12,976 nucleotides of DNA from CAZAYB01 sp964489215 (GTDB taxonomy: Bacteria; Planctomycetota; Phycisphaerae; Sedimentisphaerales; Anaerohalosphaeraceae). The stretch is taken from positions 1-12,976 of the forward strand of contig CAZAYB010000068.1 of assembly GCA_964489215.1 (NCBI GenBank), in the 5' to 3' direction. The translations under genes were made by a program, and so were the position numbers. Below the pieces are notes generated by a model. The model saw only the letters and a program-made list of their open reading frames with translations. It ran no database searches and was not told the DNA's origin. Each line of letters begins with the position of its first letter. The stretch's first letter is position 1. Below are positions 1-6,531 of the stretch, in pieces.

Positions 1-537
1 ACCTTCATCGTCATGTATCTGAACTCCAATTCGGAAATGATGCCATACTCCAAGCTCAAAGGGTTCCGGGGCATAGTTGACTCTGAATGTTCCGGCACTT
101 GCATATTCGTCTTTAATTGCGATTTCAAAAAAGCCCGATTCACTGACTACTGCCGAAAAATATACAGGCACCAGACTGAATGCGTCCATAGGCTGAGGTA
201 TTATATTGACCCAGTTAGTGCCCCCGTCAATTTTAACCCAGGAGTCAACCCACATTTCGCTTGTCGAATCTATCACTTGGATACCATCAGTATCACCGAG
301 TGTTTTGGTTCTTATCCAACTTGCATTTGGAATCTGACTGTACTGGCCGTTAATTGGGTCCGAACTTCCAAACGTAGGAGAACCGCCAATATCATAGTTG
401 GACAGACTGCCTGATTCAAAATCATCGCCATAAACAACATCAAGCTGGCTGATATCAGGGTTTAGATTCGGGTCCACAGCAGCAGTTGCCATAGCACCAA
501 AGAACAACAACACACAAATAATACATAGTTTTTTCAT
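1..537 (-). CDS. Secreted protein of unknown function, N-terminal part (3' end beyond the window)
   Basis: This is an open minus-strand frame from an ATG at 537 to the left window edge, 179 codons with no stop. An AAGGA Shine-Dalgarno (547-551) lies 9 bases upstream of the ATG. The protein begins MKKLCIICVLLFFGAMATAA, a Sec signal peptide with likely cleavage after the Ala-Ala pair. The mature part is rich in Ser, Gly, Asp and aromatic residues, including DDFESGSLSNYD and WVKIDGGTNWVNI, and later VWHHFRIGVQ. That last phrase resembles the 'W H ... G V' strand of LamG/concanavalin-like jelly rolls, so a beta-sandwich extracellular protein is inferred. No catalytic motif is visible. It lies 39 bp after the pseudopilin gene on the same strand, so probable co-transcription with it and the GntR-type regulator suggests a regulated surface or secreted product. 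The C-terminus, where a PEP-CTERM anchor or dockerin might sit, is outside the window. Confidence 0.8.
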   Translation of the reverse strand, partial: MKKLCIICVLLFFGAMATAAVDPNLNPDISQLDVVYGDDFESGSLSNYDIGGSPTFGSSDPINGQYSQIPNASWIRTKTLGDTDGIQVIDSTSEMWVDSWVKIDGGTNWVNIIPQPMDAFSLVPVYFSAVVSESGFFEIAIKDEYASAGTFRVNYAPEPFELGVWHHFRIGVQIHDDEG

Positions 538-576
538 ACCGCACCGTCCTTTCATAAATTACAAATTAAAATTTAA

Positions 577-1377
577 CTATTTGTTATACCAATAATTATG
601 CTTTGGAATATAACCCCTTGCTGTATGGTCAGACTCGTCATAATCCCAAAGTTCTTCAAAGCCCAAGCGCTCCACATGTCCATCCATCAACGCAACATTA
701 CAACTGTCTGAATGGACTTTTGGATTCGCGCCGTTATATTTATTATGAGTGTTTCCATGAGTGTCCATTTTACCATCATTATCCAAATCTTCTGTAAAGC
801 CCCAGTGGCTTGGGGTATACACAAAGAAATTAGTGCCGTCCAGTAATGATATCCAGCTTGAAGGATTGGACACCCTGGAAAGCTTTAAAGGTGAATATTC
901 AGATGTCGGAGGTGCATTCCACTGCCCCGGAACGAAACTGCCGTAAAAGAACGGTGCTGCCGGTTTTTGATTAACCGGACTCCAGCCGTAATGAACAGAG
1001 ACATAGTTAGTTTGATTGCTTGTACTGGTTGGACACCTCAGAAGCTGTGATTCAATAATGCCGTCTTTTACACCATCGTCATCTGTATCTTTATCGTCAA
1101 CACCTACATAAGCAGCAATTTCATTATACCACCATTCGTTATCCTTGCCCCAGAATCCATTACTTACTTTGTTGAAAAAGACCCATTCACCATCATTATC
1201 AACTGCATAGGTAAAACAGGCAAGACCAAGCTGCCTATGGTTAGAACCGCAGCTAAGTGCCCGTGCCATATCCTTGACTTTGGTTAAAGCCGGCATCAGT
1301 ATCGCCAGAAGCAGAGCTATAATAGAAATCACAACCAAAAGCTCTATCAACGTAAAACCTTTTTTATTTAGTCTCAT
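577..1377 (-). CDS. Type II secretion-style pseudopilin with H-x9-DG motif
   Basis: The protein has 266 residues. The open frame extends upstream to 1422, but the ATG at 1375-1377 is preferred. It has a GGAG ribosome site 7 bases upstream and places the prepilin leader at the very N-terminus (MRLNKKG|FTLIELLVV). The longer form would add 15 residues and overlap the preceding gene. Residues 4-30 form the class III signal peptide and hydrophobic helix, with cleavage expected between Gly7 and Phe8 and the conserved Glu five residues after the cut (FTLIE). The C-terminal part carries H222-x9-D232-G233, the 'prepilin processing-associated H-x9-DG' signature common in Planctomycetes and Lentisphaerae. 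Two Asp-rich loops, DTDDDGVKDG and DLDNDGKMD, resemble calcium-binding repeats. It should be an inner-membrane-anchored pilin-like protein after peptidase processing. Its exact role (secretion pseudopilin or surface protein) is unknown. Confidence 0.9.
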   Translation of the reverse strand: MRLNKKGFTLIELLVVISIIALLLAILMPALTKVKDMARALSCGSNHRQLGLACFTYAVDNDGEWVFFNKVSNGFWGKDNEWWYNEIAAYVGVDDKDTDDDGVKDGIIESQLLRCPTSTSNQTNYVSVHYGWSPVNQKPAAPFFYGSFVPGQWNAPPTSEYSPLKLSRVSNPSSWISLLDGTNFFVYTPSHWGFTEDLDNDGKMDTHGNTHNKYNGANPKVHSDSCNVALMDGHVERLGFEELWDYDESDHTARGYIPKHNYWYNK

Positions 1378-1399
1378 ATTCAACTCCAAATACCTTTTT

Positions 1400-2515
1400 T
1401 TAACTACCTTTATTATTGACAAGCGCAGTACTTGATTTCATTTTTAATGTTGCAGATGCTTCAATATACTTACGAGTAGAATCTTTACCGGAAATCAACC
1501 TGTCGAGAAGCTTAAATGCCACCTCAACCAACCTGCTGAAATCTCCCGGCCCGTAAACCACAGTTAAGGGATTGCGTCTGTATAATGGTATCAAGTCCTG
1601 AATTCCAACAACAGAAATATCATCCGGTATTGATATATCTCTTTCTTCACAACCTTTTTCAAAAACATTCACAAGAAATTCATCAGAAATAACCACGCCT
1701 GTCGGCCTGTCATCTATTGAAAAAAACTTAGCCACATCTTCCCAGTGAATGTGCCCCTGAGGGTTACGGACATTCAAAATTAATTCATTAGGATCACCGA
1801 GCTTATGATCAAATATTATCTTACTTATAATCCTGTTAAATAAATCTTCTCTTCCGTCACCATAATTGATAAAAGCAATCTTTTTGTGTCCCAGACTGCG
1901 AAGATGCTCAACTGACTGTTGGACAGCCGTTTCCACATCCATAATGACCTTGCCGGAATAGTTGTCTTCTTCACCAGTTACATGGTAACCGCACTGAACA
2001 AGTGGAATTTTCCTTTCTTTCAAATATTCCACATCTTCAATCTTCAGCTCACGACCCGCGACAAGCACCCCGTCGAATCTTTTATTAACAATGATTTCGC
2101 CAACGTCATTAATAAATTCTCCCCGGCGAAAAAAAAGTGTCTGCACTGAGTGATTCTCCGAGTTGCACCACTTATAGCTTCCCCCCATAAAAGCACCCAA
2201 CACTGGGGACCTGGAACTTTCTGAAAAATAATGAGGCAGCACAAAAGCGACATCACACGTCTTCTTGCCTGGCTCTGGTATACTTTTGGAAACAAATGTG
2301 CCGACACGCGGCTTAATCTCAACCAAACCGTCTTTTTCAAGCTCAACTAATGCTTTGCGAACTGTCAAATGATTTATCCCGAGTCCTTCTGAAATCTCTT
2401 TAATAGCCGGAAGCTTCTCATTAGGATTAAAGCGTCCGTTATTAATCCCTTCCCGGAAGTAATCTTTCACTTGCTGATAAACCAGTTTATTTTGCTTGAT
2501 CTCAAAATTAATCAT
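1400..2515 (-). CDS. GntR-type DNA-binding / LacI-type sensor hybrid transcriptional regulator
   Basis: The protein has 371 residues. Residues about 8-76 form a GntR winged helix: VYQQVKDYFREGI, then LPAIKEISEGLGINHLTVRK and ALVELEKDGLVE, then the wing PRVGTFVSK. From about residue 85 onward it is a periplasmic-binding-protein-like sensor of the LacI/GalR class, with HLRSLGHKKIAFI, a TGVVISDE segment, and IPDDISVVGIQD near the end. This AraR-like architecture usually binds a sugar effector in the cytoplasm. The ATG at 2513-2515 is chosen over the in-frame TTG at 2534-2536, although neither has a strong Shine-Dalgarno. The stop (1400-1402) is 22 bp from the pseudopilin ATG, so it probably heads an operon with the pseudopilin and the secreted protein and may regulate itself through the palindrome at 2548-2561. 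The ligand cannot be told from sequence. Confidence 0.9.
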   Translation of the reverse strand: MINFEIKQNKLVYQQVKDYFREGINNGRFNPNEKLPAIKEISEGLGINHLTVRKALVELEKDGLVEIKPRVGTFVSKSIPEPGKKTCDVAFVLPHYFSESSRSPVLGAFMGGSYKWCNSENHSVQTLFFRRGEFINDVGEIIVNKRFDGVLVAGRELKIEDVEYLKERKIPLVQCGYHVTGEEDNYSGKVIMDVETAVQQSVEHLRSLGHKKIAFINYGDGREDLFNRIISKIIFDHKLGDPNELILNVRNPQGHIHWEDVAKFFSIDDRPTGVVISDEFLVNVFEKGCEERDISIPDDISVVGIQDLIPLYRRNPLTVVYGPGDFSRLVEVAFKLLDRLISGKDSTRKYIEASATLKMKSSTALVNNKGS

Positions 2516-2547
2516 ATTTAACCATATAAATGCCAAGTCAATATAAC

Positions 2548-2561
2548 GTTAGTATACTTAC
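2548..2561. promoter_or_regulatory. Palindromic operator candidate for the GntR-type regulator
   Basis: GTTAGTATACTTAC is an inverted repeat in which only one base pair of the seven arm positions is mismatched. It overlaps the predicted -10 box and start point of the regulator promoter, so a protein bound here would block initiation. GntR and LacI-class proteins use short palindromes of this size. Assignment to this regulator is inferred from position only. Confidence 0.45.
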
Positions 2562-2694
2562 TATATCACAGGCATATATAGAAGTCAACAAAAAAAGATT
2601 AATTTAATAGAAAAAACCGTAAAGCTTTGATACAGTGTGATTTAAAACCTACCAACCGACCTAAAAATACTCAACTTAGCATATCACAAGTATA
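2557..2694. repeat. Two imperfect 20-bp direct repeats, 118 bp apart, upstream of the GntR-type regulator
   Basis: Segments 2557-2576 and 2675-2694 align without gaps and match at 16 of 20 positions. They share CTTA, then a variable dinucleotide, then ATATCACA, and both end in ATA. The proximal copy overlaps the predicted -10 box and partly the palindrome at 2548-2561, and the distal copy is followed by the start of another GTATAC. The spacing would suit cooperative or looping binding by one regulator, but AT-rich chance similarity is possible. Confidence 0.3.
2560..2588 (-). promoter_or_regulatory. Sigma70-like promoter of the GntR/pseudopilin operon
   Basis: On the minus strand there is a TTGACT -35 box (2583-2588), a 17-bp spacer and a TATAGT -10 box (2560-2565). 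The start point would be near 2553, leaving a leader of about 38 nt before the ATG at 2515. The match to consensus and the spacing are good, but no experimental support is available. Confidence 0.5.
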
Positions 2695-2840
2695 CCAAAC
2701 AGAAAGAACTTGTATTTGTCAAGCGAGTGTGTCACGAAGATAAGTGCAGGTGGTTTTGCGAGCATGATTTGATAAATAACTAATCTGACAATCCAATAGC
2801 CTAGGACATAAAAATGAATAAACCCAAAATATATAGAATT

Positions 2841-2853
2841 GTTAACATATTAT
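2841..2853. promoter_or_regulatory. Isolated copy of the GTTAACATATT element from the kinase promoter region
   Basis: GTTAACATATTAT lies 3 bp beyond the stop codon of the second amidohydrolase. Its last 12 bases are identical to 7929-7940 and its first 11 are identical to 7918-7928, inside the tandem repeats of the divergent promoter. It could be a secondary operator of the same DeoR protein, for example for looping, or a chance AT-rich match. Confidence 0.25.
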
Positions 2854-2856
2854 CAA

Positions 2857-3889
2857 TTACACATCTTTACCATAGAGAAAACTCAGTGGGTTAATGTTTG
2901 AAACAGATTGCCGGATTATTCTTGTCAGACAGTTTAAGGCATTAACTTCATCTTCATAGCCGGCCTTTAGCTTGAATTCTGAATGTACCCCATGAGCCTG
3001 TTTTCTCTTACAGANNNNNNNNNNTACAGATAAACGAATAGGCAGGCGTATCTGTGCCCCATATAATTGTTTGAGGATATAATTCAGCCAAGCCGGCCAT
3101 TACTTTCGTGTGATCTGAATAATCCAGCTCAAGCCGCTGTTGCTTTGAGGCCACAATTTCACTTTCTTCATACGCAAGTTGACACTGTATCGTCAAAGCC
3201 GAGGTATCGACCCAGACATTGGCTGCCTTGTCGGCTTTATCAAGAAAAAATTTATCAAAACCAATACAGTGAGCAAGACAGAAACGTATATCAGGGTTTT
3301 GTTCAATAACCTCAAACGCCATATCCGCCCGGGAATACTGCTCCTGCTTATGCGTCGTTGTATGCAGCAATACGGGCCAGTTGTTTTTTCTTGCAAGGTC
3401 CAGAAATACTGAACCGTCAGAAAGCAGCTCGGTAACTTTGCTCTGACAGAAAACCGGAACAATTTTAATTCCGTAGATTGGATATTGCTTCTTAAGGTTA
3501 TTTATCACTTTCAGCTGTCCTGGAATTTCCCTGCCGGGGTCAACGGAAATAAAGGGAAGAAATCTGCCCTCAAACTCCGGACAGTAGTCATAGATCTCAC
3601 GCAGCAGCATACTGTTTTCGGCGGCGTAAGGCACAACTGAGAGGGGGTGCTTTGCCTTTACTAAATCTCCCCTTATTAATCCTTCAGGTTCAAAATACAG
3701 ATCTGCTGTGAAAGGGAAAACAACATTGACATCTATTCCGCAGCACTTTTGTCTGTAATAAATACCCTCAATTGATGACGAATACGGATATTCTCCTGCC
3801 GCATAAGCCTTTAGATTAATTCCCACATGAGAATGGCAGTCGATAATTTTATCTTTAAAATCAGCCGGTGTAAGTTTTTTAGATTTCAT
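2857..3889 (-). CDS. Amidohydrolase-family (COG2159-like) TIM-barrel metal hydrolase, crossing a 10-N gap
   Basis: This is a predicted metal-dependent hydrolase. Metal-site residues are visible in order: H19 and H21 in IIDCHSHVG, H176 in PVLLHTTTH, H207 in FCLAHCIGF and D280 in WGTDTPA. Translation reaches residue 288 (YSFIC) at the gap. The flanks share TACAGA (3009-3014 and 3025-3030). Collapsing that overlap keeps the frame and adds 50 residues ending NPLSFLYGKDV with a stop at 2857-2859. The total is then 338 residues, close to the 340 of its neighbour, and the end resembles that neighbour's C-terminal helix. A model stopping at 3008 is an artefact of the Ns. The start follows the preceding stop by 1 bp (TAA C ATG), suggesting translational coupling. 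Family members hydrolyse lactones, esters or amides or decarboxylate acids. The substrate here is unknown. Confidence 0.85.
3015..3024. other. Assembly gap (10 N), probably spurious
   Basis: Ten N join two contigs whose ends both carry TACAGA. Merging the ends on these six bases restores one open frame for the amidohydrolase, so little or no sequence is probably missing. Confidence 0.75.
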
Positions 3890-3890
3890 G

Positions 3891-4913
3891 TTATAAACCT
3901 AACAACTTTTTTGAATTTGAATAAAAAACTTTTTCGATGTCTGAATCACTCAGGCCTGTTTTTCGGGCAGCTATTCGAAACGCCTCTATTTGCTCATACA
4001 AGAAAAAACTCAGCATTTGTGCCTGATCGGCTTCTACTTCCCGCATATTCGGATCGCCGCTCACATCGCCGTACATTCCTTTCGGAACAAGGTTTATGTA
4101 CCTGCCATTTTCAGTTATTCTCCGCATTCGCATTCGTGTTATCGGCAAGTCGCTGCCGAAGAGAATTCTTTCCGGGCCTACAGCTTCTATCAATTGCTCA
4201 AACACCCGGCTGTTGGTGTTGGCGGAAAAATCGAACATCATTTTTTCAGTTTTTCGCAATATCTCAAAAGCGTTTCCTGCATCATTATCACAATATGCTC
4301 TGCCCACGTGAGCAATAATAAGTTTGACATCAGGGTATTTATCCTCGATCTCCAGCATCTGGGCAAGGTTAACCGGATCTTTCAACCTTTTATTGCGGGG
4401 TATGTGAAGCATGACGATTTTATTAACTTTGTTCAGCACATTCAAGTGGTGGTGCGGAAGAAAATCAAAAATACGTATCTCTGAGCTGGGTATATAATCC
4501 GGCGCGAAATTTAGGTAAACTTTTGCCCCATAAAAATTGTGTTCTAAAAGTTGTTTTTCAAAACTTTCCGCAGGCCATTGCGGGTGACTGAACAAAAGCG
4601 GGTACAGTTTACCTTCGGCCCCGCATGATGCTATATAATCATTTCCGTTTTGGAGATTGCAATCGGGATTGGTAAAAGCTGCCGGGGTTACTTTTTTATC
4701 CGGAAACATTAATTGATAAGTTTGATGCAGGTCCTCGATAGAATTCGAAGAAGCTACTCTGCCCGGCCAGGCAGGTCCTCTACCTTTGCTGGTGTCTTCA
4801 TTGAATTGAGCTAACCACACGTGAGTATGCACATCTATCATCTTGTCAGGCAGAAAATCCCGCAGCTTTTGATCATAAAACTGCCTGTCAACATCCTTTA
4901 TCTCAAATAACAT
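3891..4913 (-). CDS. Amidohydrolase-family (COG2159-like) TIM-barrel metal hydrolase
   Basis: The protein has 340 residues, a complete barrel of usual length. Metal-site residues are H29 and H31 (MIDVHTHVW), H170 (VMLHIPRN), H202 (LIIAHVGRAY) and D255 (LFGSDLPITR), the canonical order for the amidohydrolase-2 group. The C-terminal helix ends VFYSNSKKLLGL, as is typical. A GGGAG ribosome site lies 9 bases before the ATG and abuts the aldolase stop, leaving only 14 bp between the genes. It is a distant paralogue of the next gene: motifs and lengths match, but intervening sequence is mostly different, so the two probably act on different steps or substrates. No signal peptide is seen, so it is cytoplasmic. 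A hydrolase of a sugar lactone, ester or amide in the same pathway is an inference. No specific activity is claimed. Confidence 0.88.
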   Translation of the reverse strand: MLFEIKDVDRQFYDQKLRDFLPDKMIDVHTHVWLAQFNEDTSKGRGPAWPGRVASSNSIEDLHQTYQLMFPDKKVTPAAFTNPDCNLQNGNDYIASCGAEGKLYPLLFSHPQWPAESFEKQLLEHNFYGAKVYLNFAPDYIPSSEIRIFDFLPHHHLNVLNKVNKIVMLHIPRNKRLKDPVNLAQMLEIEDKYPDVKLIIAHVGRAYCDNDAGNAFEILRKTEKMMFDFSANTNSRVFEQLIEAVGPERILFGSDLPITRMRMRRITENGRYINLVPKGMYGDVSGDPNMREVEADQAQMLSFFLYEQIEAFRIAARKTGLSDSDIEKVFYSNSKKLLGL

Positions 4914-4927
4914 AACTGCGTGCTCCC

Positions 4928-5743
4928 TTATGTAAGTTCATATTTTTCGGCGGCCCGGGCCGGATTTATACCACCATTTATAACATCATTAAGGGCCTTT
5001 GTCAGCTGTTTCGGCTTTTGCGCCATAAATATATTTCTTCCGAAAATGATCCCCCTGGCTCCCTGCTCAACTGAATCAAAAGCCTTTTGCAGTACTTCAA
5101 GATCGGTATTGAGTTTTTCAGCTCCAATTGTAAAAACCGGAACAGGTGTATTTTCGATAACCTCGTGAAATTTTTCACCGGTATAAAAGGTTTTAATCAG
5201 GTCGGCGCCAAGCTCGGCCATAATGCGAGATATTCTCTTAACCTTGTCATGTACCTGCTGTTTTGTCTTCTCTTTGTGTTCAACCACGTAACATTCGCCG
5301 ATCAAAGGGATGCCCAGTTTTTCCTTTTGACGAACAACTTCTGAAAAAATGCTGACATTGTTGACTTCCATCTGTCTGTTATCCTTTTCCTCTAAAAACA
5401 AGGAACAGATGACCGCCTCAGCCCCAGCCTCAACGGCTTCTTCCACATTCGTGCAGATCGCAGTGAAACCTTCTCTGTATTCAAGCGGATAATAAAAAGA
5501 CGAGGACCAGTTGATGCGAACTACCGGTGCCGGAGCATTCACTTTGCCGAACAGGTCCCAGTTTCGTTTGAGCATGAATCTCGGAAGCAAAAGCGCATCG
5601 GTTGTAATACAGTTTTCTATGGCTTTACGTGCATCCTCAATACCCGGCTGGACTCCATATTCAACCACATGGTCCAGTGCAGAGATAACCAGATTTTTTT
5701 TATTTCTGAACAGCTTTTGAACCCTGATATTTTTTCCAGACAT
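4928..5743 (-). CDS. Class I aldolase of the DhnA/LsrF (FbaB-like) family
   Basis: The protein has 271 residues, a single TIM barrel. Residues 21-30 (SALDHVVEYG) match the family's N-terminal 'ALDHG' strand, here with Val in place of the usual Gly. ADLIKTFYTG places the Schiff-base lysine at K184. GARGIIFGRNIF (228-239) is the phosphate-binding loop near the C-terminus. The family includes class I fructose-bisphosphate aldolase, ADH synthase and LsrF. With an FGGY kinase and a DeoR repressor in the operon, cleavage of a kinase-made ketose or deoxy-sugar phosphate, perhaps to a triose phosphate and an aldehyde, is the natural inference. An AAGGG ribosome site lies 8 bases before the ATG, and there is a 28-bp spacer from the DeoR gene. 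Substrate specificity is not readable from sequence. Confidence 0.88.
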   Translation of the reverse strand: MSGKNIRVQKLFRNKKNLVISALDHVVEYGVQPGIEDARKAIENCITTDALLLPRFMLKRNWDLFGKVNAPAPVVRINWSSSFYYPLEYREGFTAICTNVEEAVEAGAEAVICSLFLEEKDNRQMEVNNVSIFSEVVRQKEKLGIPLIGECYVVEHKEKTKQQVHDKVKRISRIMAELGADLIKTFYTGEKFHEVIENTPVPVFTIGAEKLNTDLEVLQKAFDSVEQGARGIIFGRNIFMAQKPKQLTKALNDVINGGINPARAAEKYELT

Positions 5744-5771
5744 AATTTAAACCCTTAAATTGTTAAAAACA

Positions 5772-6530
5772 TTAGTATAATTTTTTCTTGAACAGTTTTT
5801 TATATTTTTCTGGTACGCTTCGGTCAGTCAAAATGAGATCATATTCCCTCGGCTGCAGAACTTTACACAGAGCTTGTTTTCCAAATTTGCTGCTGTCTGC
5901 GATGATCGCAACTTTCTCAGCATTTTGAGCCATCAGTTTATCGGCATTAACGACACGCATGTCAGCAGTATAAATATTACCTTTATCATCGATTGCATCG
6001 GCTCCCATAAAAGCTATATCCGCACGTAAAAAGTCGATGTTCATCTCCGTCATGGGCCCGTGCAGGTCGGGCGAACCCTTGCGAAGATAGCCGCCAAGCA
6101 AAATCAGTTCCATACCGTCAGCAAACTGGAGCCGGGCTACAATCGCAAGGGAAGTGGTTATTACGGTAAGATTCTTTTTATCTGTCAATTGTTCCGCGAT
6201 CAGAAGCGTGGTCGTGCCGGTATCAAGGATAATCGTCTGGCCGGGCTTGATATACCTCAGAGCCTTTTTGGCAATAGACTCTTTCTTTTTCTTGTTTTCG
6301 TTGAGTTTGTCCTGAAATGAAAATTCAAATGTTAGTTTTTTTGCAGGTGCTGCTCCGCCGTAGGTACGAATTATCTCATTCTGTTTTTCCAGCTTTTCCA
6401 AATCGCGATGAACGGTCATGTGGCTAACCCCGAAATGTTCGGCAAGAGATTCGGCGAATACCTCGTGCCGGGTTAAAAGCTGCTGGCGAATATATTCAAG
6501 GCGCTGAGATTGTGTGGATTTTTTACTCAT
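5772..6530 (-). CDS. DeoR-family transcriptional repressor
   Basis: The protein has 252 residues, the standard length. The DeoR-type helix-turn-helix is at residues 26-48 (AESLAEHFGVSHMTVHRDLE), followed by the typical wing IIRTYGGA (53-60). The C-terminal sensor has DTGTTT (103-108), the sugar-phosphate-binding loop, plus LGGYLR (145-150), FMGADAI (174-180) and IADSSKFG (210-217), all conserved in this family. Such proteins usually repress sugar operons and are released by a phosphorylated intermediate. The gene starts 1 bp after the kinase stop (TAA T ATG), with no strong Shine-Dalgarno, so coupled translation is likely. The best candidate operator is the tandem-repeat region at 7918-7952, through which it would control its own operon and the divergent isomerase-like gene. 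That link is inferred. Confidence 0.93.
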   Translation of the reverse strand: MSKKSTQSQRLEYIRQQLLTRHEVFAESLAEHFGVSHMTVHRDLEKLEKQNEIIRTYGGAAPAKKLTFEFSFQDKLNENKKKKESIAKKALRYIKPGQTIILDTGTTTLLIAEQLTDKKNLTVITTSLAIVARLQFADGMELILLGGYLRKGSPDLHGPMTEMNIDFLRADIAFMGADAIDDKGNIYTADMRVVNADKLMAQNAEKVAIIADSSKFGKQALCKVLQPREYDLILTDRSVPEKYKKLFKKKLY

Positions 6531-6531
6531 A

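Larger units (their letters stand above)
2537..2856. other. Non-coding spacer between the catabolic operon and the GntR operon
   Basis: This 320-bp AT-rich stretch has no credible coding frame on either strand. It lies between the stop of the second amidohydrolase (2857) and the start of the regulator. It contains the regulator promoter, the palindrome, the two imperfect direct repeats and, at 2841-2853, a copy of the repeat found in the divergent promoter near 7918-7950. No convincing rho-independent terminator for the upstream operon was found. Confidence 0.6.

Noticed and set aside
13..414. Plus-strand 133-codon open frame
   Set aside because: The opposite strand encodes a protein with a clear signal peptide and Shine-Dalgarno, open to the window edge. 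The plus frame has neither.
3827..4484. Plus-strand open frames of about 160 codons
   Set aside because: They are shadows of the two amidohydrolases on the minus strand, Cys/His/Phe-rich without family motifs, and one spans the junction of two real genes.
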